Shown: in pieces, positions 34,926 to 43,066 of the stretch
Numbering within the stretch: the first letter of the stretch is position 1
Layout of the letters: every line of letters starts with the position of its first letter
Assembly (NCBI GenBank): GCA_042091225.1
Contig: JBELHW010000007.1
Coordinates: 1-59,151, forward strand
Direction of reading: 5' to 3'
Source of the DNA: JABAYQ01 sp042091225
GTDB taxonomy: Bacteria; Bacteroidota; Bacteroidia; Flavobacteriales; UBA7312
Length of the DNA: 59,151 bases
Program-made: the position numbers and the translations under genes
Notes under the pieces: generated by a model
Told to the model about the DNA's origin: nothing
The model's input: the letters and a program-made list of their open reading frames with translations, nothing else
Databases searched by the model: none

Positions 34926-35426
34926 TTAATTTAAATCAGCATCTTTTAAGGCAGCCTCCACAAATTCTTTTTGCTTTTGCTTGTCGGCCAACTCGCTTTT
35001 TAATACTTTTTCTGCAATATCAATAGAAAGGTTCGCTACCTGATTTTTAAGTTCGGTAATAGCAGCTAGCTTTTCTGTTTGTATTTGTTCTCTAGCAGAC
35101 TCTATAACTTTGTCTGCCTCTGTAGAAGCAGCCGATTTAGCGTCGCTAATAATACTTTCCTTCATTTCTCTTGCTTCTTTCAAAATGCTGTCCCTTTCAA
35201 TCTTGGCCTCCTGTAATATTTTTTGATTATCAGCACTTAAAGTTTCCATCTCTTGCCTTGCGTTTTGAGCAGAGTCTAGAGCGTCCTTAATTCCTTGCTC
35301 TCTGTCTTCTATAGAACTAAGAATTGGTCCCCAAGCATATTTATTAAGCAAAAAGATAAGGGTAACAAACAATACTGTTTGCCATACAAACAGTCCCATT
35401 GAAAAGTCGTTAAATAATTCTTGCAT
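34926..35426 (-). CDS. atpF: ATP synthase F0 subunit b
   Basis: The b subunit is the peripheral stalk. The 166-residue protein has one membrane helix near residues 10-30 (FVWQTVLFVTLIFLLNKY), the conserved W-G-P-I-L motif near 32-36, and a long charged helix of Glu, Lys and Ala up to the end. No second b-type gene is seen. It is preceded by a strong hairpin in the gap to atpE, so its expression may be lower than that of atpE. Confidence 0.95.
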   Translation of the reverse strand: MQELFNDFSMGLFVWQTVLFVTLIFLLNKYAWGPILSSIEDREQGIKDALDSAQNARQEMETLSADNQKILQEAKIERDSILKEAREMKESIISDAKSAASTEADKVIESAREQIQTEKLAAITELKNQVANLSIDIAEKVLKSELADKQKQKEFVEAALKDADLN

Positions 35427-35463
35427 TTAGTTGTGTTTTTGTGTTTTGTTTTAACTTTTTAAC

Positions 35464-35500
35464 AAATCAAAACTGCAAGCAACCCTTGCAGTTTTGATTT
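35464..35500 (-). other. Long perfect hairpin between atpE and atpF
   Basis: A 16-bp perfect stem (35464-35479 with 35485-35500, 5-base loop) starts 12 bases after the atpE stop. In the minus direction the right arm ends TTTTGATTT, and GTTAAAAAG follows, so there is only a weak U-tract. It could be a partial terminator or a stability/processing hairpin that leaves more atpE than downstream message, in line with the many c subunits per enzyme. Regulation is inferred; the stem itself is seen. Confidence 0.75.
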
Positions 35501-35511
35501 AAGAGTTTTGG

Positions 35512-35706
35512 TTATGCGAATAAAGCCGCAAACCCAATACCTTCAATTAATGCAGCAGCAATAATCATTGCTGTCTGAATTTTAGCTGTCGCTTCAGGCT
35601 GTCTTGCAATTGCATCCATGGCAGAGCCACCGATTTTACCAATTCCTAGACCTGCTCCGATTACGATAAGCCCTTTTCCAATCATTGCAAAAGTTTCAGC
35701 ATCCAT
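35512..35706 (-). CDS. atpE: ATP synthase F0 subunit c
   Basis: The c subunit forms the proton-driven rotor ring. The 64-residue protein has two membrane helices joined by the polar loop ARQPEA (about 34-39), which contacts F1. The ion-binding acid is Glu in AALIEGIGFAAL (about residue 55). No Gln in helix 1 and no Ser/Thr directly after the Glu are seen, so the sodium-type signature is absent and proton coupling is likely. A strong hairpin follows the gene. Confidence 0.96.
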   Translation of the reverse strand: MDAETFAMIGKGLIVIGAGLGIGKIGGSAMDAIARQPEATAKIQTAMIIAAALIEGIGFAALFA

Positions 35707-35745
35707 AGTAGTTAAAAATTAAAGTTAATACTCAGTTAAAAAAAA

Positions 35746-36885
35746 TTAGTGATGTTCTTCAACGGCCGAACCAAAATATAAGGCAGTTAACATCGTAAAT
35801 ATATAAGCTTGTAGAAACGCTACAAGTAGTTCTATTACTCCTAAAAATAAAGTTAATCCGAAAAATGCTCCATTGGCCAACCAATGCTGTGCTGCATAAA
35901 TTAATCCGATTAAAGACATTAGCACCACGTGTCCGGCAGTTATGTTTGCGTACAAACGTATCATTAAAGAAAATGGTTTAATGATAGTTCCTAACAATTC
36001 GATAGGCAACAAGACCAGTTTCATTGGGACAGGAACTCCTGGCATCCAAAAAATGTGTCCCCAATAATTTTTGTTAGCAGTAAATTGTGTAATTAAATAG
36101 GTAATAAGTGCTAAAGAAAAGGTTACCACAATACTCCCAGTTACGTTTATACCTAAGGGCATCATCCCTGAAAGATTTAAAAACCATATGAAGAAAAAGA
36201 CAGTTAGCAAATAACTCATGTACTTTTTGTAATGCTTTTCTCCGATATTAGGAATTGCGATGTCATCTCGTACAAACAAAACCAATGGCTCTAATATTCT
36301 GCCAAATCCGGTAGGAATTGGCCCTTTTTTATAAGACTTTGCTAATTTTGAAAAAGCAATTAACAAGAAAATAGACATTAGAATAATTACTAAGACATTT
36401 TTGGTAATCGAAAAATCTAATAATGCTGAATGGCTGTATAGCTTTTTGTTTCCTTTGTCGTCTTGCTTAAATTTTAACTGATCGTAAGTTGCGGAAAAAA
36501 TTTTTCCATGAAAAATCAGGTATTTAGAATCTGTCGATTGGTATAAATAATCTTTTTGGCTATCTGCTAGTTTTTGGCTTCCTGTTATTGTGTCAAACGC
36601 ATAAACCGAATCGTTAAGGCTTACAAATTTGAAATAGTTTTTTTTAAAACTAGAAGAGAAGTAAAATTTTAAGCCTTGGTCCCATACAATAACTGGTAGC
36701 GCCATTTTTACCCCATGATAAAGCTCAAAATAGTGTGCGTCTTTAAGGTGGTGCTTAATGGTTTTCTTAATCTCTTTTTTTACGTCTTTAGGATTGTCCC
36801 CTTTTGCCTCAGTATTTGCCATAGAAATTGACGAAAAACTAAAAAGAATTAGAAGAGTTGCTATGATGTTAAGTTTTGCCTTCAT
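35746..36885 (-). CDS. atpB: ATP synthase F0 subunit a, with N-terminal extension
   Basis: Subunit a holds the proton half-channels. The start is best placed at ATG 36885 (MKAKLNII, 379 residues), since the frame before it uses TTG inside the -10-like element. It begins with a signal peptide (to about residue 24), followed by an extension of about 120 residues with a beta-rich periplasmic look, then the usual membrane helices. The essential Arg is in MIRLYANITAGH (about 310-321). The long, signal-bearing extension is common in Bacteroidota but not in E. coli. The promoter directly upstream makes atpBEFHAG a transcription unit that may start here. Confidence 0.94.
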   Translation of the reverse strand: MKAKLNIIATLLILFSFSSISMANTEAKGDNPKDVKKEIKKTIKHHLKDAHYFELYHGVKMALPVIVWDQGLKFYFSSSFKKNYFKFVSLNDSVYAFDTITGSQKLADSQKDYLYQSTDSKYLIFHGKIFSATYDQLKFKQDDKGNKKLYSHSALLDFSITKNVLVIILMSIFLLIAFSKLAKSYKKGPIPTGFGRILEPLVLFVRDDIAIPNIGEKHYKKYMSYLLTVFFFIWFLNLSGMMPLGINVTGSIVVTFSLALITYLITQFTANKNYWGHIFWMPGVPVPMKLVLLPIELLGTIIKPFSLMIRLYANITAGHVVLMSLIGLIYAAQHWLANGAFFGLTLFLGVIELLVAFLQAYIFTMLTALYFGSAVEEHH

Positions 36886-36891
36886 TGTATG

Positions 36892-36924
36892 CAAAAATAC
36901 CTTGTTTATATAATTTGGTGCAAA
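36892..36924 (-). promoter_or_regulatory. Promoter of atpBEFHAG
   Basis: Minus strand: TTTG (36924-36921), 21 bases, TATTTTTG (36899-36892). The atpB ATG is only six bases after the element, so the message would have almost no leader. The consensus match is complete. Confidence 0.72.
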
Positions 36925-36992
36925 ACTAACAAATTCTATTAATTCTAATAATAAATATAGCTACTTTTTTAACACAAAATTGTTGGTATATC

Positions 36993-37376
36993 TTATGCCT
37001 TGTTTAAAGTCTTTATTAAGGCTCTAACCTCAACAACTAAAGACAAAGAATATGGGATAAAAAACACAAAAAACTCTAACCTGCTGGTAATATTGTCTAG
37101 CAAAAAAGTAGGTTGAAGTAAAAAATAGAAAAAGGCAAACTTAAACAGGCTAGTAAACAAAAAAATGAATCCTAAATTTTTGGCTTGTTTTTGGTTTAAT
37201 AAAATAAGGGCAAAATAAACAATAGAGGTTATAATAAAATTGCCCAAATAAGAAAGCTGAAACATTTTAAACAAAACAGGATCAATCAGTTCTTTTATAA
37301 AAAAATAATGAAGGCCATAACAAAGCGCTAAAAGTAAGAGCAAAACAGCCTTAAAACGAATAAGTTTTTTAATCAT
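36993..37376 (-). CDS. Four-helix membrane protein at the AtpI position (DUF6168-like)
   Basis: A 127-residue protein with four hydrophobic helices (about 10-30, 42-62, 66-88 and 98-118). The sequence is not AtpI by clear motif, but the place between AtpZ and atpB is where small membrane proteins that help c-ring assembly are found. It resembles the short DUF6168-type proteins of Flavobacteriia at the same place; this is from memory and is not certain. Its start overlaps the end of the AtpZ-like gene by 8 bases. Function unknown. Confidence 0.6.
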   Translation of the reverse strand: MIKKLIRFKAVLLLLLALCYGLHYFFIKELIDPVLFKMFQLSYLGNFIITSIVYFALILLNQKQAKNLGFIFLFTSLFKFAFFYFLLQPTFLLDNITSRLEFFVFFIPYSLSLVVEVRALIKTLNKA

Positions 37377-37599
37377 CTTTATTTAGCCTGTTAAGTTGTT
37401 TTACAAGGGAAAGCAAAGACAACAGTAAGGCCAAAAGTATTGCAGCTATTGTAAACCAAGGTTTTTGAGTTTGGTATTTTTGATCAAGTTGTTTGCCAAA
37501 ATAAGCTCCCAAATAAATGGTAATTCCCATTTGAGAAGCTAGCATGCTTAAAACAATAAAGCGATTAGGCTGTTTTTTCTTGTTTTTCTTTTTGGTCAA
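37369..37599 (-). CDS. AtpZ/AtpI family small membrane protein
   Basis: A 76-residue protein with a lysine-rich start (KKKNKKKQPN) and two membrane helices (about 14-34 and 45-66). The first contains the family pattern LASQMGITIYLGAYFGKQLD, which matches AtpZ (F0F1-ATPase subunit). AtpZ/AtpI pairs are thought to aid c-ring assembly or import magnesium. The start at 37599 overlaps the bactofilin gene by 35 bases; a shorter start at the Met before LASQ would remove the overlap but also the basic N-terminus. Confidence 0.75.
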   Translation of the reverse strand: MTKKKNKKKQPNRFIVLSMLASQMGITIYLGAYFGKQLDQKYQTQKPWFTIAAILLALLLSLLSLVKQLNRLNKDD

Positions 37600-37984
37600 T
37601 TTGATTGATGTCTTTTATTACCGCTCCCATGCTACAAGATCCGGTAAAGGAAGCGCCTGGCTCAATTGCTAATTTATTGGTAAGAATATCGCCATGTAGT
37701 TTAGCGGTAGATTTTAAAGTAAGTAGCTCCGAAACAGAAATAGAAGCTTTTAGCTCTCCCGAAATATCTGCATTATTACAAACTACATCTCCTTCAACAA
37801 TTCCTGTTGTTCCTACTACTACTTTTCCTTTGGTATTGATAGATCCTTTTAATGATCCGTCAATTCGAATATCTCCATTAGAAGTAATTTCTCCCGAAAT
37901 AACAGTTCCTACCCCTATGTGGTTTACTACTCCGTTGTTTTCATTTGGTCGAGCCATGGCGTTTGTTGTTTTGTTGTTAAACAT
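37565..37984 (-). CDS. Bactofilin (polymer-forming cytoskeletal protein)
   Basis: A 139-residue bactofilin. The core is a beta-helix of six-residue steps (about 22-115), visible as GTVISGEITSNGDIRIDGSLKG and KVVVGTTGIVEGDV. These proteins polymerise without nucleotide and organise cell-wall enzymes or cell shape. The start is ATG 37984 or 37957 (MARPNENNG); the former is kept for the 17-base distance from a TAACTTTG element. The C-terminus overlaps the AtpZ-like gene by 35 bases. It is the link between the sprE and atp genes. Confidence 0.88.
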   Translation of the reverse strand: MFNNKTTNAMARPNENNGVVNHIGVGTVISGEITSNGDIRIDGSLKGSINTKGKVVVGTTGIVEGDVVCNNADISGELKASISVSELLTLKSTAKLHGDILTNKLAIEPGASFTGSCSMGAVIKDINQIDQKEKQEKTA

Positions 37985-38001
37985 CTTTAAATTCTTTAAG
38001 G

Positions 38002-38009
38002 CAAAGTTA
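38002..38009 (-). promoter_or_regulatory. Candidate -7 element TAACTTTG before the bactofilin gene
   Basis: Minus strand TAACTTTG (38009-38002) ends 17 bases before ATG 37984. A clear -33 TTTG is not seen at the right distance, so this is a weaker call than the other promoters. Confidence 0.4.
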
Positions 38010-38024
38010 ATTATTTAAACTAAT

Positions 38025-40616
38025 TTATTGTTTGCTTTGATAAAACTCTTTAAATTTTAACAAATATTTGTCCACTTCTTTTGATTGATAAAATAATGGA
38101 AAGTTAGACTGAGAAATAACGAAAGACTGGTAATTGTCTCCGAAAGGTCCTCTTGCGTCACCCGTCTGAAAAGCATTGTAATAAATCATTGCTTTTTTTG
38201 CATTTTCGAACTGCCTAACGGTAATCATATTGGTTTCTTTATCTAGCAATATGGAGCTAACATTTAATTTTTCTAAGCTGTAAAACTGGCTATGGTAATC
38301 GGAAAGCGTTGACTTAGCTATGTTTAAAGTTAGGTCAAATTCTTTAAAAAGTAAGATGAAATAGTGGGGGCTGTCGGGCTCGTAACTATAAATATCTTTA
38401 TTTTGGCTATCCGAACCATCCTTGTCGGATAGTTCTGTTTGAAACTGGTCTAATATGTCTTGTGCCGAAACAGCAACCTCATGATTGGGGTGGTTCTCTA
38501 TTACTTTTTGTAATAACAATATCATTTTATTTTTGCCTTGCACATGTCCGCTTGCCAAAGCATGTAACAAATCAAAGCGAGGGCTTAAAAGATTTCCTTT
38601 ATGGTTTGTGTTGGCAGAGACACAGTCGCTAACCACCTGCTTATATTGACCTAAAAGGTACTTTTGGTAGGTGCTTTCGTATAAAACATCGATAGTCGGC
38701 TTTGATTGCTGTAATATTTCCAGATAGGACTTGTCGCTAATAATTTTTGCATAATCGCTTTGAGGGAAAAGCTCTAGCAATAGCTCCTTATATTTTGATG
38801 CTTCTTTTTTCTTCTCTAAACTTAAATTGAGTCGATACAAGAAGTACAATACCTTTACTTGATTATCGTTTTTAGGAAAACGTTGATTAAGCTCCTCAAA
38901 AGTTTGTAAAGACAGAGGAAGGTCTTCTAAATCTTCTTTATAAATAATTGCCGCACTGTAATAAGATTCTATTATTTTTTTATTGGAGGCCTTAATTTGT
39001 TCTACCGTTAGCGGTAATTGAGCAATATAAGACTCTCTATTGTTTGGGTCAAACTCCTCTTCTAATTCTTGGTCTGACTCTAAATCTTCTATTCCGAAGC
39101 TTTTTTTGTTAGACCTTCTCCAATTATCCTCTAGTTTTCTCTTTCCCCATTTGCGTCCGAACTCGGAGAAACCAAAACTTAAAGTGGTAGGGTTGTAAAA
39201 ATACCAAACACCTCCTCTAGATTGTGATTGATTAAAACGGTTGTTTGTTCTGGAGTTTTGATTGCCGTTTAAAAAAGCGCTTTCATTTTTGTTCGATTGT
39301 GCTTGTTGCTTCTCTAACCTTTCCTGCTCTTTTAATTTAGCAATAAGGCCATCAATAAAGCTATTTCTTTGGCTTTCAGGCATGGCTGCTATTTTTTGTA
39401 GGCTATCCTCTCTTGAAACTATATCTAGGTTCTCAATTAAAAGACTTAATGTGGTTTGTCTTTTCTGAGCACTCTTATATTTGGGATTTTGACTGTCCAT
39501 GTAAGCAACCGCCGTATCGTAATAAGATTGAGAGGGTCTGTAAAGCTTATCGTCATAAAAAATTTCTCCTAAAATAAGGCTAGAAAGGGCTTTTTGGGCG
39601 TCATTATCTATACTTTTGGCCACAGAAAGTTTATATAAATTAATGGCTTGCTTTTGTTGTTGTTGCCTAAACTTTAACTCTGCAAGACCAAAGTAAATAA
39701 CATCAAGATATTCTTTGTTCTTTTTGTCTTTTATCATTTTGTTTAACTCCGACTCAATCTCCTGATTATTACCCTGAGCAACATCATAAGACCTTGCTAG
39801 ATTAATTTTAGCGTTGAACTCAAAGTCGTAACTAGGCCCTTTCTTTACAACTGACTTAAAATAATTGCTAGATTGAGCGTAGTCTTCTAGTTCATAATAA
39901 ATTTGAGCAAGGATGTAGGATAGTCTTACTTTTTCTTTTTTCTTTTCCGATTGCGACAGTGCTTGCTTAAGCTCTTCTATACAAGATCTGAGTTCTCCTT
40001 GTTGAAAATAATAATCTGCATAAACTAAGGAAAGGTCTTTGTTTAGCGACATTGGGAAGTCTTGATCGTTAATAAGTTGATCAATTACTATTTCTGCCGA
40101 AACATAATCTTTTTTCAATACATATGTTCTAGCTAAATTAATACTTGCTTGGTAGGCGGTTTTTAATCCTTCAAATTGTTTGGCTGTAAAACTATAGGCT
40201 TCAATCGCTTTTATAAAATCGAGCTTATACAAATAAGCGTTTCCTATTAGTAGATATGTTTCGTCTATTGACTTGTTATGCTCTGTGCCCTTTATTAAAA
40301 TTGAGTGTTTCGCAATTGCAGAGGCTCCCTTTTTAATAGCGCGATCCATAGAAGACGAAATAGACTGAACTTCGTTTTGTGAGGGTAAAATAAAAATAGG
40401 TAATATTTGGTTAAAGTCTTCTTTTTTAGACTCTTCCAACTTCTTAACCCCAGCCTTAAAGCTTTCATTTCCGTTAAAATACCAATTATATTTTGTAGTC
40501 GTATGGTGGTAAGTTCGAGTAAAAAAAGTGCTTTTTCTAGTAGAGCATGAAGGCAGTGCTACAATAGAAAAAAGTGCTAAAACAATAAATAAATTAGAAA
40601 TAGTATTTTTTAACAT
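38025..40616 (-). CDS. sprE: SprE/PorW-type TPR lipoprotein of the type IX secretion system
   Basis: An 863-residue lipoprotein with lipid Cys24 (ALPSCSTRKS). The segment just after it (HHTTTKYNWYFNGNESFKAG, about 37-56, then ILPIFILP) is the typical opening of SprE/PorW. The rest is built of TPR units (about 110-420 and 560-780) separated by a polar, Asn/Gln-rich stretch near 440-470. SprE is needed for gliding and T9SS in Flavobacterium, and PorW links parts of the T9SS in Porphyromonas. The length (F. johnsoniae SprE is of similar size) and the neighbouring bactofilin and atp genes support the call. Divergent from the M23 peptidase gene. Confidence 0.8.
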   Translation of the reverse strand: MLKNTISNLFIVLALFSIVALPSCSTRKSTFFTRTYHHTTTKYNWYFNGNESFKAGVKKLEESKKEDFNQILPIFILPSQNEVQSISSSMDRAIKKGASAIAKHSILIKGTEHNKSIDETYLLIGNAYLYKLDFIKAIEAYSFTAKQFEGLKTAYQASINLARTYVLKKDYVSAEIVIDQLINDQDFPMSLNKDLSLVYADYYFQQGELRSCIEELKQALSQSEKKKEKVRLSYILAQIYYELEDYAQSSNYFKSVVKKGPSYDFEFNAKINLARSYDVAQGNNQEIESELNKMIKDKKNKEYLDVIYFGLAELKFRQQQQKQAINLYKLSVAKSIDNDAQKALSSLILGEIFYDDKLYRPSQSYYDTAVAYMDSQNPKYKSAQKRQTTLSLLIENLDIVSREDSLQKIAAMPESQRNSFIDGLIAKLKEQERLEKQQAQSNKNESAFLNGNQNSRTNNRFNQSQSRGGVWYFYNPTTLSFGFSEFGRKWGKRKLEDNWRRSNKKSFGIEDLESDQELEEEFDPNNRESYIAQLPLTVEQIKASNKKIIESYYSAAIIYKEDLEDLPLSLQTFEELNQRFPKNDNQVKVLYFLYRLNLSLEKKKEASKYKELLLELFPQSDYAKIISDKSYLEILQQSKPTIDVLYESTYQKYLLGQYKQVVSDCVSANTNHKGNLLSPRFDLLHALASGHVQGKNKMILLLQKVIENHPNHEVAVSAQDILDQFQTELSDKDGSDSQNKDIYSYEPDSPHYFILLFKEFDLTLNIAKSTLSDYHSQFYSLEKLNVSSILLDKETNMITVRQFENAKKAMIYYNAFQTGDARGPFGDNYQSFVISQSNFPLFYQSKEVDKYLLKFKEFYQSKQ

Positions 40617-40638
40617 CTTAACGATAACTTTGTAGTTG

Positions 40639-40665
40639 CAAAATTATTTTATTTTATTAAACAAA
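40639..40665 (-). promoter_or_regulatory. Candidate promoter of sprE
   Basis: Minus strand: TTTG (40665-40662), 15 bases, TAATTTTG (40646-40639), with ATG 40616 22 bases downstream. The -7 element is a full match, but the spacing is slightly short. Confidence 0.5.
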
Positions 40666-40711
40666 AGTAAAAAGAGATTGACATAAAATTTTGGATATTT
40701 GCTAACTAAAT

Positions 40712-41575
40712 ATGACTGAGAAAGAAAAAAGAACTTTTTGGGAAAAATGGAAGGCGAAATATCGCCTAGTGATTCTCAACAGCGAAAATTTTGAAGAAAG
40801 ATTATCGTTTAAGATTTCCAGAGTTGGAGTTTTTCTATTTGTTTTAAGCTCTATGCTAGTTTTAATAGGAGGTACTAGTGCTATTATTTCATTCACTCCA
40901 ATTAGAGAATACATCCCTGGCTACACAAGTTCGGACATAAGGCAAAAGGTGTTGCAGCTAAACGAAATGTCCGATTCTTTGATTTTAGAACTCGATCAAA
41001 ACAAAAAATACCTTGAAAATATTAAAAATATTATAAGAGGAAATCCTTTAGAAAAAAGTTTAGCAGACACCATAATTAACCAAGATTATAAGCAAAGTAT
41101 CGTCTTTGAAAAAACTCAAGAAGACTCTCTTTTAAGGGCTCAAATCGAGAACGAAGAAAAGTTTAATATTTTTTCAAATAAAAGCAAGGAAAGCAAAGAA
41201 ATATATAACGAATTGTTTTTTAAACCAATAGAAGGTATTGTTATTGCTGGTTTCGACCTTGAAAAAAACCATCTGGGTATAGATGTCGTTTCTAAAGAAA
41301 ATGAGCTTGTAAAAGCCACCCTAGCTGGTGTAGTAATGTTTTCTAATTGGACGTCGGAAACAGGAAACATCATTGCTGTTGTCCATAAAAATAATCTCGT
41401 TTCTATTTACAAACATAATTCTGTACTATTAAAAAAAGAGGGAGAAACGGTGAAGGTAGGAGAGCCAATTGCAATAATAGGAAACTCGGGAAAATGGTCG
41501 AGCGGACCACACCTTCATTTCGAACTATGGTATAAGGGAGAGGCTATAAATCCACAACAATACATTCTTTTTTAA
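40712..41575 (+). CDS. M23 family metallopeptidase with intact zinc site
   Basis: A 287-residue envelope peptidase. One membrane helix spans about 38-60. A short coiled coil (about 75-160) precedes an M23 domain (about 175-285). The zinc ligands are His187 and Asp191 (HLGID) and His269 of HLH (267-269), with His235 as the other catalytic His. It should therefore cleave peptidoglycan cross-links, unlike the EnvC-like protein at 22.4 kb. It is divergent from sprE and followed directly by the GH3-family gene, whose ATG lies on the base after its stop. Confidence 0.9.
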   Translation: MTEKEKRTFWEKWKAKYRLVILNSENFEERLSFKISRVGVFLFVLSSMLVLIGGTSAIISFTPIREYIPGYTSSDIRQKVLQLNEMSDSLILELDQNKKYLENIKNIIRGNPLEKSLADTIINQDYKQSIVFEKTQEDSLLRAQIENEEKFNIFSNKSKESKEIYNELFFKPIEGIVIAGFDLEKNHLGIDVVSKENELVKATLAGVVMFSNWTSETGNIIAVVHKNNLVSIYKHNSVLLKKEGETVKVGEPIAIIGNSGKWSSGPHLHFELWYKGEAINPQQYILF

Positions 41576-43066
41576 ATGGGATTAGTTGCAAAATTAAGCT
41601 TGTGGTACTCCAAAAAGGTACATAATGAGAACGAAAAGTGGATTAAAAACCCAATCGATTATCAAGCAAGAGTACTTAAGGGACTTATTACAGAAGGCAA
41701 AAAAACACAATTCGGTATAGACCATAATTTTAAAAACATAAAAAACTATCAAGATTTTAAAAAGGCTGTTTCTATTTCGGATTATGAAGATTTAAAGCCA
41801 TATATAAATAAGGTTCTAGAGGGAAAAGAAAATATTTTATGGCCAGGTAAACCACTCTATTTTTGTAAAACGTCAGGGACAACTTCTGGTGTAAAATACA
41901 TTCCTATTTCTAAACAATCTATGCCTTATCACCTCAAGTGTGCTAAAGATGCAATTCTGAACTATATTTACGAAACAAAAAAAACAAGTTTTCTCGATGG
42001 AAAAAACATGTTTATACAAGGAAGCCCAGTTTTAGATTTTAGTAAAAAAATTCCTATTGGGAGGCTTTCCGGAATTGTTGCCCACCACTTGCCTTGGTAT
42101 TTAAAATCGAACAACCTTCCTTCTTATCAAACTAACTGCATAGATGATTGGGAAGATAAAGTTGATAAAATAGTGGAAGAAACTATTGATAAAAATATGG
42201 GTATAATTAGCGGTATTCCTCCTTGGGTGCAGATGTATTTTGAAAAAATCTGTTCTATTCGTAAACAAAGCATTTCCCAAGTGTTTCCTAATTTTAGTCT
42301 TTTTATTTATGGTGGAGTAAATTTTGAACCTTATAAAAAACGCTTTTTTGACCTAATCGGCAAAGAAGTAGCAAGTATAGAAACCTATCCTGCATCAGAG
42401 GGTTTTATTGCCTATCAAAACAAACAAAACGACGAAGGTTTACTCTTGTGCTTAAATCACGGCATTTTTTACGAATTTATTGAAGCCCAAAGTTATTTTG
42501 ACGAAAAGCCTACTAGGATTGACTTAAGCCAAGTAGAACTAGGCGTTAATTATGCAATCATACTAAACACAAACGCTGGTTTGTGGGGCTATAGCATAGG
42601 AGATACCGTAAAGTTTGTTTCAAAAAATCCTTATAAAATTGTTGTAAGTGGGCGAATAAAACACTTTACATCTGCTTTTGGCGAACACGTTATTGGTAAA
42701 GAGGTAGAAGAAGGATTAAAACAATCTTGCTTAGAATTAAAAATAGGAATAAACGAATTCCACGTCGCCCCACAAATCAATCCGAATAATGGCTTGCCCT
42801 TTCATGAGTGGCTAATAGAGTTTGATCAATTACCAAAAAACATGGACAAATTTGCTAGCTTGCTAGACCAAAATATGAGAAAACAAAACAGCTATTATAA
42901 CGACTTAATTGAAGGCAATGTGTTGCGGCCGCTTTTAATTACTTCTATAAAAAAAGGCGGTTTTAATTCGTACATGAAGTCTGTTGGCAAGCTCGGGGGC
43001 CAAAATAAAGTTCCTAGGCTATCTAATGATAGAAAAATTGCCGACACATTAATTCAACACACATGA
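41576..43066 (+). CDS. GH3 family acyl-adenylate/amide-forming enzyme
   Basis: A 496-residue member of the GH3 family, of the adenylate-forming superfamily. CKTSGTTSGVKYIPIS (about 97-112) is the P-loop-like ATP motif. YPASEGFIAYQ near 271-281 and GYSIGDTVKFV near 338-348 are the further GH3 core motifs. In plants these enzymes join amino acids to jasmonate or auxin; the bacterial substrates are unknown. It starts directly at the M23 stop and overlaps dxr by 4 bases (ATGA), which suggests one operon of M23, GH3, dxr and rseP. No hormone role is implied. Confidence 0.85.
   Translation: MGLVAKLSLWYSKKVHNENEKWIKNPIDYQARVLKGLITEGKKTQFGIDHNFKNIKNYQDFKKAVSISDYEDLKPYINKVLEGKENILWPGKPLYFCKTSGTTSGVKYIPISKQSMPYHLKCAKDAILNYIYETKKTSFLDGKNMFIQGSPVLDFSKKIPIGRLSGIVAHHLPWYLKSNNLPSYQTNCIDDWEDKVDKIVEETIDKNMGIISGIPPWVQMYFEKICSIRKQSISQVFPNFSLFIYGGVNFEPYKKRFFDLIGKEVASIETYPASEGFIAYQNKQNDEGLLLCLNHGIFYEFIEAQSYFDEKPTRIDLSQVELGVNYAIILNTNAGLWGYSIGDTVKFVSKNPYKIVVSGRIKHFTSAFGEHVIGKEVEEGLKQSCLELKIGINEFHVAPQINPNNGLPFHEWLIEFDQLPKNMDKFASLLDQNMRKQNSYYNDLIEGNVLRPLLITSIKKGGFNSYMKSVGKLGGQNKVPRLSNDRKIADTLIQHT

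Noticed and set aside
35926..35931. CACGTG core inside atpB
   Set aside because: The flanking bases do not fit TGTT or AACA of parS.
18366..40616. Strand skew of codon third positions as an origin marker near 40.6 kb
   Set aside because: Hand samples of genes on both sides gave mixed results, so no claim can be made without a full computation.
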